A stretch of 5,883 nt of DNA from Chloroflexota bacterium (GTDB taxonomy: Bacteria; Chloroflexota; Anaerolineae; Anaerolineales; Anaerolineaceae): contig DSBE01000249.1 in the NCBI GenBank assembly GCA_011053085.1, positions 1 through 5,883 of the forward strand, read 5' to 3'. The position numbers and the translations under genes were made by a program. Positions 1-5,883 of the stretch are shown piece after piece (within the stretch, counting starts at the first letter, position 1; each line of letters begins with the position of its first letter). Below the pieces are notes generated by a model. The model had not been told where the DNA came from. It worked only from the letters and a program-made list of their open reading frames with translations, and searched no databases.

Positions 1-921
1 CTGCAGGACCGTGCTTACATCTACGCCAACCGCAGGCGATTGTTCCGTTTTGACGCCGATCGCAGTTATCGAAAAAATCCCAATCAGTACGATTTCGAAT
101 ACAACCCTTCTCGTGTGGTTCGCGCCATGCATGCCACCGCTATCAACAACAGGGGCGAACGGCTGGACTGGCAGCAGATCCTCACCCAGCACGCCAAAGA
201 TGTCTTTGCCGGCATCCTGCTCAATTACACCTACGATGAACTATTCGGTGACGTACATGCCACCAGTGGAGATAGCTACCCGCTGGATGACATCATCAAC
301 CAAACCCGTGCCCAGATCCGCAATGATGGGGTGCTGGCTTACCGCCTGCTTTGGTCAAAATCGAACAAAGGCATCCTGTTAGACGCCAACGATCATATGC
401 CCAGAGGCTATCATGTCCGTGACATTGAGAATGCACCTGTGGCGGTGAGTGGCGAACAAGCCCCACCAGTCTATGAAAATCTCGATTACGAAGAGCTGCC
501 GGCAGGCCCCTCATTCGTTGACAACGATGACAAACGCAAATATCTGCGTGCCTGCGGCATTCGGGTGCTGGCCTGTGAAATAGACAATATCAGGCCGCGC
601 CTGCCGGAGGTCAGTGACACCCTCGAACAAGCTTACTCAGCTGCCTGGCAACGCGACACAGACTTTGAACGCGCCGAGGTAGAACTGGACGGCATCGAGA
701 TCATGAACCAGGCACAGTTGCAAGCCCAGTACATGGCCAGCCAGCATCTACTGACCATTCTGGAAAGCGACTATCCTGAAGAAGTGGTACTGCTGCAGTT
801 ACTCTCTGCCCTGCAATCCATGCTCAACCGCAGCGATGGCAAGAATATCCTGATGCGTGATGCTTATGGCCTGATAGGCAGCCTGAAACAATGGCTGCGC
901 GTCAAGGGGGACAAAGAATGA
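1..921 (+). CDS. SPFH/band-7-like protein, C-terminal part (5' end outside the window)
   Basis: The frame is open from base 1 to the TGA at 919-921, giving 306 residues with no upstream stop. The TTG at base 40 is therefore not needed as a start, and the gene begins outside the window. Counting from the first codon, residues about 14-81 look like the second half of an SPFH core: an NPSRVVRA stretch, a DW pair near 56-57, then a helix ending in NYTYDEL (75-81), as in the LREVIG..TLDELL region of stomatins and prohibitins. The segment GIRVLACEIDNI (186-197, bases 556-591) resembles the conserved GI-x-V strand of the family and is followed by an alanine-rich, heptad-like helix (about 210-250). 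Between these parts lies an acidic insertion of roughly 100 residues. Known SPFH proteins are membrane-anchored scaffolds that form ring-shaped oligomers. No membrane segment is visible, so any anchor must be in the missing N-terminus. It overlaps the next gene by four bases, suggesting co-translation. The family call rests on motif resemblance only; the exact function is unknown. Confidence 0.7.
   Translation: MQDRAYIYANRRRLFRFDADRSYRKNPNQYDFEYNPSRVVRAMHATAINNRGERLDWQQILTQHAKDVFAGILLNYTYDELFGDVHATSGDSYPLDDIINQTRAQIRNDGVLAYRLLWSKSNKGILLDANDHMPRGYHVRDIENAPVAVSGEQAPPVYENLDYEELPAGPSFVDNDDKRKYLRACGIRVLACEIDNIRPRLPEVSDTLEQAYSAAWQRDTDFERAEVELDGIEIMNQAQLQAQYMASQHLLTILESDYPEEVVLLQLLSALQSMLNRSDGKNILMRDAYGLIGSLKQWLRVKGDKE
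904..910 (+). promoter_or_regulatory. Ribosome binding site deciding the start of the WD40-SPFH gene
   Basis: The purine run AAGGGGG lies 7 bases before the ATG at 918, inside the last codons of the upstream gene. It supports the 918 start over the in-frame ATG at 891, which would add nine residues and has no comparable purine run at the right distance. The ATG at 918 also forms the ATGA overlap with the upstream stop, typical of translational coupling. Confidence 0.65.
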
Positions 922-3716
922 GACTGACCGGCTGGATCAACCGCCACCGCGGCCTTTTTCTGTATCTTTCCGCTTATCTGGCACGCGCCGTATTCGTAGG
1001 TGGTGTTTTGTTCCTTGCCTGGCTGGCATCGCAGATGATCCCCCAGACAGAATTTAATTTCCGCCAGAATATCGCCCTGCATGGCCCCCAAAAAGAAGTC
1101 GTTGACGTCACTTTTAATCCCAATGGTGAATGGCTTGCTGGCGCTTCGAAAGACGGCAGAATCTACCTGTGGGATTTTCTGAACTTTGATGAAAATAAAA
1201 GCCGCGATGATCGCAAACCTATCTATTTGCCGCTTGAAACTGGTTTCGCTCAGCAAGTCCTGTTCACGCAGGATGGCAAGTACCTGATCAGCGCTGGCAC
1301 CGACCTGGAAATCCGTATCTGGCAGCTCAGTGGGCTGCTCCAAGGACAGGACGCCCTGACCCAGTTTGACCGCCATCAACAAAGTATTGAATCAGCCAAC
1401 CCATTCCTTGACTTCTATTCACTGAAAAAACACACCGGTGCCATCACCCACCTGCGCCTCAGCGCTGATGGGCGCTGGCTGGCAAGCGGTGATCAATTTG
1501 GCAAAGTCTATGTATGGGACCTTGCCCTGCTGCCAGACGAGAACCGTATGGCCGAACAAGCCATCAGTATAGATATTCACAGAAGCAGCATCACAGATAT
1601 CGAATTCAGCCCCTCAAACCGTTACTTTGCTGTCAGTGACCTGGGCGGGACGATATCCCTCTATGATATGACCCTGGCAGGCGATGCATACCAATTTATC
1701 AATTCACGCTATCTGCTGCAGGAACGGGAGTCACGCGCCTACGACCTGGCTTTTGACCTTTCTTATCAAAGTGAAACACCTTCTGTTGAGCGGAATTTGT
1801 TCGCTGCCGGCCCTGATGGCACCATTTTCGCCTATGACCTCAACACCAAAAGATCAATTCGCTTTCCCGATGTTCATGAAACCGCACCAATCTTTCTGTC
1901 CATCACCCGAGACAATACATCGCCCGGGGCTTACTGGCTCGCCTCGATCGATGCCAAAGGAATGCTGGTGTTATGGGATTTAGAAGACGGATTCACGTTC
2001 CAGTCTGGCGGTGCTCGCGGTAGATTCTATCAATTGAAGGGCATGACCCGTGCCCCTACAGCTTTGATAACCAGTATCAAGCACAATGATGCATCACCCG
2101 ACACCCCCCACCATCTGCTGATCACCACCAGCATTGACCATACTGCCCAGGTGATCAACCTGAATGTGGCACGCGATGCCTGGCGTATCATTCAATTGCG
2201 GGCTTTTACCGGCCGCATCAATGCTGCTGCCATCGATAACGATCACCATTACATTGCCACCGCGAATCGTGATCGCACGGTACGAATCTGGGATGCACAA
2301 AAAGCCTCTACATACAAGGGGGCCATTGCATCTTTTGCATTCTTCCGCTTTATGGTACCGATCGCCCTTGGCTGCCTGTTTGTGATCCACACCGCCTCCA
2401 CCTTCCTGATGGATATGTACCATGTCCTCATCCGGCCAAATGCTGTTGCCTTTATCTTCACGGCGGTTTTCGGGTTAGACACCTCCAGTTTACTGCGTTT
2501 CTTGATATCGCTAATCGTGCCGCTCTATCCAACAGAAGTGATCGAAAATGGCCGCTTATTGAAGAATCCGGAGGTCTTCTCATCCGTAGATGTGATCGGC
2601 GGTCCAGCCCGGGTGGTGGTGCATCCCGGCAATGTGGTGGCTTTCCAAACCAACCGCATGCAAACCAATGTGGTCACCAATACCACCTATTACCTGCGGC
2701 CTTTCGAGCGTATCCGCAACATCATCAGCCTGGAAGATCATTATTGCGAAAAAGATTCACTGGAAACCTACACCCGTGACGGCATTCAGATCACGTTGAA
2801 GAACATTCGTTTTCGCTATCGAGTCAAATTCAACACCTATCCCAAAGATATGGAAAGGGTAAAGGAAATACTGCTGCAATCGGTTAACGATGATAAAGAA
2901 CGCCAGGCATTGACAGCCATCATGGAAGATGTCAATCGTGATAATTTAAATGAGTACCGCAGCCGTCTGCCCGCTGAGGCTTTTCGTCTACTGCGCACCT
3001 ATCTGCAAGAGAAAGAAAGCGCTACGCAAAGGGTACTGGAACGTGGCTTTAACCCCTATGACAACGTAGATGTAGATTCGCTGCAAACCGCAGCGCGCAA
3101 ACTGGATTATCCGATTGCCGTAGAAAAATTCATCCAGAGAAAAGTGCGCCATTTCATCAACATCCGCCCGCTTGACTTTTTCACAGCACCGCAGCGCATC
3201 GCCCAACCGCCTTCCAAACCGCAACCCAACAATCCAAATGGCTGGGTGCGTGAGCAATTCCGCCAGCAGGTACTCAAGGAAGCCGCACCCATTCTCAAAG
3301 AATTCGGCGTCGAATTACTGTGGATCGATGTCGGCAATATCGAGATCAATCGCGAATCGATCAAACAAACCCGCAAAAAGCTGTGGGAATGGCGCTTGCG
3401 CCGTCATTATGATGTGCTGCGCAAAGAAGGTGAGTCACGGGTAGCGGCTTATCAGGAGATTGGCCGCATAAAAGGCGAAGCCGATGTGGCGAATGCGATC
3501 ATTGAGTCGCTCAACACCTGGCAATCGCACCTGGAAGAAGAAGCCAAAGGGACGCCAGAAGAGGTTCGTGGTAAGATCGAGAAACGCCAGCAGATGATGA
3601 TCACCTCTCGCATCGCTGAAATCCTGCGTCATTACCTGCGAGACGGCCGTTCTGACGGCACTTTTCCGCCGCCCTGGATGAATCCTGGCGACCCGTCCAA
3701 ACCCAAAGATAAGTAG
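918..3716 (+). CDS. Membrane-anchored WD40 repeat-SPFH (band-7) fusion protein
   Basis: This is a complete gene of 932 residues, from the ATG at 918 to the TAG at 3714-3716. Domains in order: a basic N-terminus and membrane segment (about 13-41); about eight WD40-like repeats (51-460); a hydrophobic region with one pass near 471-495 and a second, possibly split, stretch near 508-536; an SPFH-like domain (about 543-830); and a charged helical, probably coiled-coil tail (about 812-912). The repeats end in WD-type strands at W85-D86, W135, W200-D201, Y249-D250, Y306-D307, W353-D354, I413-N414 and W458-D459, each preceded by a DGR/LAS-type turn. SPFH signs are an ENGR-to-HPGN beta stretch (543-572), TRDGIQITL (619-627) leading to a RYRV strand, and FGVELLWIDVGNIEI (796-810) before a helical tail, matching the GI-x-V strand in the neighbouring gene. 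SPFH domains oligomerise at membranes; beta-propellers bind proteins. I infer a membrane scaffold with a built-in docking or sensing propeller. The domain parts are fairly clear, the role is not. No catalytic motif is seen. Confidence 0.8.
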   Translation: MRLTGWINRHRGLFLYLSAYLARAVFVGGVLFLAWLASQMIPQTEFNFRQNIALHGPQKEVVDVTFNPNGEWLAGASKDGRIYLWDFLNFDENKSRDDRKPIYLPLETGFAQQVLFTQDGKYLISAGTDLEIRIWQLSGLLQGQDALTQFDRHQQSIESANPFLDFYSLKKHTGAITHLRLSADGRWLASGDQFGKVYVWDLALLPDENRMAEQAISIDIHRSSITDIEFSPSNRYFAVSDLGGTISLYDMTLAGDAYQFINSRYLLQERESRAYDLAFDLSYQSETPSVERNLFAAGPDGTIFAYDLNTKRSIRFPDVHETAPIFLSITRDNTSPGAYWLASIDAKGMLVLWDLEDGFTFQSGGARGRFYQLKGMTRAPTALITSIKHNDASPDTPHHLLITTSIDHTAQVINLNVARDAWRIIQLRAFTGRINAAAIDNDHHYIATANRDRTVRIWDAQKASTYKGAIASFAFFRFMVPIALGCLFVIHTASTFLMDMYHVLIRPNAVAFIFTAVFGLDTSSLLRFLISLIVPLYPTEVIENGRLLKNPEVFSSVDVIGGPARVVVHPGNVVAFQTNRMQTNVVTNTTYYLRPFERIRNIISLEDHYCEKDSLETYTRDGIQITLKNIRFRYRVKFNTYPKDMERVKEILLQSVNDDKERQALTAIMEDVNRDNLNEYRSRLPAEAFRLLRTYLQEKESATQRVLERGFNPYDNVDVDSLQTAARKLDYPIAVEKFIQRKVRHFINIRPLDFFTAPQRIAQPPSKPQPNNPNGWVREQFRQQVLKEAAPILKEFGVELLWIDVGNIEINRESIKQTRKKLWEWRLRRHYDVLRKEGESRVAAYQEIGRIKGEADVANAIIESLNTWQSHLEEEAKGTPEEVRGKIEKRQQMMITSRIAEILRHYLRDGRSDGTFPPPWMNPGDPSKPKDK
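1068..2297 (+). repeat. WD40-like beta-propeller repeat block, about eight blades
   Basis: Residues 51-460 of the fusion protein hold repeats at roughly 51-86, 109-136, 171-202, 218-250, 273-307, 320-355, 379-416 and 429-460. Blades 1, 3, 6 and 8 carry a clear WD dipeptide; blades 2, 4, 5 and 7 are degenerate (WQ, YD, YD, IN). Long loops separate blades 2-3 and 4-5. Whether the fold closes with seven or eight blades cannot be told by eye. Confidence 0.75.
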
Positions 3717-3719
3717 ACA

Positions 3720-5883
3720 TCAGGAGCGGGATTTCAGATCACTGACTTCGAATTGATAGAGCAGGTGCGGGTTTTGCTGTAGCATCTCACGATCCATGTT
3801 TAGCAAACGCCTGGAAAGGTTTACGCGCATGCCTTCAAACAAGCTGCGCACGGTTCTGCCGTTGCCGAAACTGCGAGTCATGTCCTGCTTGCGTTTTGAC
3901 AACGCCAACAGTGCCTTCACCTTCACCTCATCAGGGAAAATGTATCCTTCTTCCTCCGCCATGGCCTTAAGGATGGTCGCTAATTCTTCCAGAGAAAAGT
4001 CAGGGAAGTCGATAATCAGCGGCACCCGTGATGCCAGCCCGGGGTTGGTGTGCAGGAATGTCTGCATTTCTGCTGAATAGCCGGCAAAGATCACCACCAG
4101 CCGATCCTGATAGTCTTCCAGTACTTTGATCAAAGTATCGATCACTTCACGGCCAAAATCATGCCCCCCTTGTTCAGAAAGGGCATAGGCTTCATCAATG
4201 AAAAGCACCCCATCCAACGCTTTGCGAACCACCTGCATGGTCTTGATCGCCGTTTCACCCACATGCTCCCCCACCAGGTTCACCCGGCTGACCTCCACGC
4301 AATGGCCTTTGCGCAGCAATCCTGTACTGGCGAAATATTCCCCCATCCTGCGGGCAACAGTGGTCTTGCCGGTGCCGGGGTTGCCCAGAAATGCCATATG
4401 CTGCGGCCGTACGATGGCAGTTATATCACTGCCTGCCACCTCTCTCACCAACTGCTGATACTCGATGCGCGCGCTGAGACCTTGGAATGCTTCACGCACA
4501 GGTTGCATGCCCACCAGTCCCGTGAAGATATCATCAAGATTGCTGGCTTCAGGAATTTTCCGGTCAATATACCCCAGGTAATTGGCAGGAATGTCCTCTG
4601 GCAAAATGACATGCGTTGACTCACTTTCGTTGTCGATAGCCCTGAGTGCCCACTGCCGCAAGATAGCCTCATGCAGGTTGCGCATCTCACCGGCGTTGCC
4701 GAAATGCTCGTTTCTCTGGCGGTGCATCTCAATTACGATCTGATACAGCTTTTTATGTGCCTTTTCATCAATCTCAAAGCCTGCCTGTTCTATAAAATTT
4801 CTCAGGATTTTAAGCAAAGCATCCGGCGAAAAGTCATCAAAGCGAATGATATTTTCTTCGGGAATACGGCGTGGAAGGCCGGGATTGGACTGACGGAATG
4901 CCAGCATTTTGTCAGGATAACCCGCAAAAATCACGACCAGCCGATCACGGTCATCTTCCATTCGCAGTATAAGGGTATCCAGTGCCTCCTGTCCAAACCC
5001 GCCGCGTGCTTCTTCGGTCAGCATGTAAGCCTCATCAATAAACAGAACCCCGTCCAACGCGCGGTTCACCAGATGGTTGGTTTTTATGGCAGTGGCACCC
5101 ACCACTTCGCCAATCAAGTCCGAAGCCTGCGCCTGGACAAGATGCCCTCTTTTCAACAGGTTCATCTCAAAATAGATCTCTCCCACCAGCCTGGCAACCG
5201 TTGTTTTGCCGGTGCCCGGGTTGCCCACGAACATCATATGCAGGCTCGGTTTTTGGAAATTGCTGTTGGTCTGCATCAATTGCATCAGGGCAGCGTTTTG
5301 CTTGATATGCCCTTTTACTTTTTCAAGGCCGACCAAATCATCCAACTGCTGCAGCGCACTCTTGCCCCCGGGTATATATTGCGTAAACCAATCGCGCATT
5401 TTGGTTGACATGTCTTCATGATTGGCAATCATCATCAAGCGGCGGGTCCACAAAGATAAATTCCCGCCCTCGGCGATAATGCCGCGCAGGAGGATTTTTT
5501 GTTGATTTTCAGACCACCGCCTGCCAGTTGTTTTTACCAACTCAAAAAGGCGGTTGATCTCATCCGTGCCTGGATACATAATCTGGTAAATGTCCCTTTT
5601 TTCTGTCTGTTCCGAAAGGATCGCACGCAGTTCTGGCACTGGCAGACGATTGGCGAGGCTTTCAAGTTGTACCTCACTGAAGGCAGAAAATACAAAAAGA
5701 CAGATGTTATTTGAGAACCCTCTCGCCCCTCTCACTGCATTGATCGGTTGGGTTTGCCATCGTCCAATCCTTGCCGCCAGCGAGCGTTGATCGCTCTGAT
5801 GCTGCAAAAAGGTTTCCGCTTGCAGCATAACAACCGCGGTCAATGGCCCCTCAGATTGTTCCATTAAGTGATCCAAACGTTGC
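3720..5883 (-). CDS. Tandem CbbX/SpoVK-type AAA+ ATPase (5' end probably outside the window)
   Basis: The frame runs from the right edge to the TGA at 3720-3722. A TTG at 5876-5874 and an ATG at 5864-5862 are possible starts, but the codons before them are open to the edge and the N-terminus looks mid-domain, so I think the gene starts upstream. With the TTG as residue 1 (718 residues): a degenerate region (1-155); AAA+ module 1 with Walker A GNPGTGKTT (218-226), Walker B GVLFIDEAY (276-284), FAGY strand (317-320), NPGLPRR with a putative arginine finger (331-337) and sensor 2 R399; module 2 with the same motifs at 498-506, 556-564, 597-600, 611-617 and R674/R677. Each module follows a D-x-x-x-GLVG or DDLVGLEKVK lead-in typical of CbbX (Rubisco activase), SpoVK and the EccA-type ATPases of type VII secretion. 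Both Walker sets are intact, so ATP hydrolysis is expected, likely in a cytoplasmic hexameric ring. There is no HExxH peptidase motif, so it is not an FtsH-like protease. The substrate is unknown; no Rubisco or secretion gene is in view. Confidence 0.88.
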   Translation of the reverse strand, partial: QRLDHLMEQSEGPLTAVVMLQAETFLQHQSDQRSLAARIGRWQTQPINAVRGARGFSNNICLFVFSAFSEVQLESLANRLPVPELRAILSEQTEKRDIYQIMYPGTDEINRLFELVKTTGRRWSENQQKILLRGIIAEGGNLSLWTRRLMMIANHEDMSTKMRDWFTQYIPGGKSALQQLDDLVGLEKVKGHIKQNAALMQLMQTNSNFQKPSLHMMFVGNPGTGKTTVARLVGEIYFEMNLLKRGHLVQAQASDLIGEVVGATAIKTNHLVNRALDGVLFIDEAYMLTEEARGGFGQEALDTLILRMEDDRDRLVVIFAGYPDKMLAFRQSNPGLPRRIPEENIIRFDDFSPDALLKILRNFIEQAGFEIDEKAHKKLYQIVIEMHRQRNEHFGNAGEMRNLHEAILRQWALRAIDNESESTHVILPEDIPANYLGYIDRKIPEASNLDDIFTGLVGMQPVREAFQGLSARIEYQQLVREVAGSDITAIVRPQHMAFLGNPGTGKTTVARRMGEYFASTGLLRKGHCVEVSRVNLVGEHVGETAIKTMQVVRKALDGVLFIDEAYALSEQGGHDFGREVIDTLIKVLEDYQDRLVVIFAGYSAEMQTFLHTNPGLASRVPLIIDFPDFSLEELATILKAMAEEEGYIFPDEVKVKALLALSKRKQDMTRSFGNGRTVRSLFEGMRVNLSRRLLNMDREMLQQNPHLLYQFEVSDLKSRS
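4035..4385 (-). repeat. Second copy of internal AAA+ duplication (module 2, Walker A to NPGL)
   Basis: This is the partner of the 4875-5225 segment and encodes residues 498-614. The Walker A, Walker B, FAGY and NPGL motifs keep the same 840-base spacing. This copy retains the full sensor-2 pattern (GNGR then R677) downstream and is closer to canonical CbbX/SpoVK there than module 1. Confidence 0.85.
4875..5225 (-). repeat. First copy of internal AAA+ duplication (module 1, Walker A to NPGL)
   Basis: Residues 218-334 of the AAA+ protein align without a gap to residues 498-614, at exactly 280 residues (840 bases). By hand count 69 of 117 residues are identical. At DNA level the Walker A region at 5208-5227 differs from 4368-4387 by a single base. 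The copies diverge more after the NPGL motif, where module 1 has two extra residues. Confidence 0.85.

Noticed and set aside
40..42. TTG at 40 as the start of the first gene
   Set aside because: The same frame is open back to base 1 and the translated residues continue in a similar style; starting here would also cut an SPFH core in half.
891..917. Upstream ATG at 891 as the start of the WD40-SPFH gene
   Set aside because: The ATG at 918 has a better-placed purine-rich site and forms an ATGA overlap; the extra nine residues are just the upstream gene read in another frame.
864..1382. A 172-codon open frame on the - strand opposite the start of the WD40-SPFH gene
   Set aside because: It is antisense to the membrane segment and first WD40 repeats, with no recognisable motif.
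3646..3665. Hairpin GCCGT-TCTG-ACGGC followed by TTTT as a terminator
   Set aside because: The stem is only 5 pairs, the T tract is 4 bases, and it sits about 50 bases before the stop codon of the + gene. On the - strand no T tract follows it.
4671..5408. A 245-codon open frame on the + strand opposite the AAA+ gene
   Set aside because: It lies wholly antisense to AAA+ module 1, whose motifs are clear. Its translation shows no coherent domain and it is best explained by codon bias of the real gene.
3720..5883. The AAA+ protein as an FtsH-like protease partner of the SPFH proteins
   Set aside because: There is no HExxH zinc motif and no membrane segment; the motifs fit CbbX/SpoVK instead.
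3720..5883. Naming the AAA+ gene cbbX, spoVK or eccA
   Set aside because: The protein has two modules and an extra N-terminal region, and no Rubisco, sporulation or type VII secretion gene is in the window; only family-level similarity is supported.

Overview
The window holds three genes and almost no non-coding DNA. Two genes on the + strand, apparently translationally coupled, end tail to tail against one large gene on the - strand. The first + gene is cut by the left edge and the - gene is cut by the right edge, so only the middle gene is complete. I see no RNA genes, mobile elements, CRISPR array or origin, and no non-coding stretch longer than 3 bases.

Layout: (1) bases 1-921 (+) encode the C-terminal 306 residues of an SPFH/band-7-like (stomatin/prohibitin/HflK-type) protein carrying a long acidic insertion. 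(2) Bases 918-3716 (+) overlap it by the ATGA junction and encode a 932-residue protein with an N-terminal membrane segment, about eight WD40-like repeats, a hydrophobic membrane region, an SPFH-like domain and a charged helical tail. (3) Bases 3720-5883 (-) encode a protein with two consecutive AAA+ modules of the CbbX/SpoVK (CfxQ) type, preceded by a degenerate N-terminal region whose beginning lies outside the window.

Organism: the sequence is bacterial in style, with dense genes, an ATGA overlap and a purine-rich ribosome binding site, and GC is near 50% by eye. WD40 repeats fused to other domains and large AAA+ proteins suit Chloroflexota (Anaerolineae-like) or another repeat-rich lineage. 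This is a weak guess; no taxonomic marker is present.

How the genes may work together (inference): SPFH proteins form membrane-bound oligomeric cages or microdomains and often pair with AAA+ machines, as HflK/HflC and prohibitins do with FtsH. Here two SPFH-like proteins, one with a beta-propeller that could be a sensing or protein-binding platform, sit beside a non-proteolytic double AAA+ ATPase. The AAA+ gene has lost the usual aromatic pore residue in both modules, which argues against ordinary substrate threading. The WD40-SPFH fusion and this neighbourhood are the most unusual content here.
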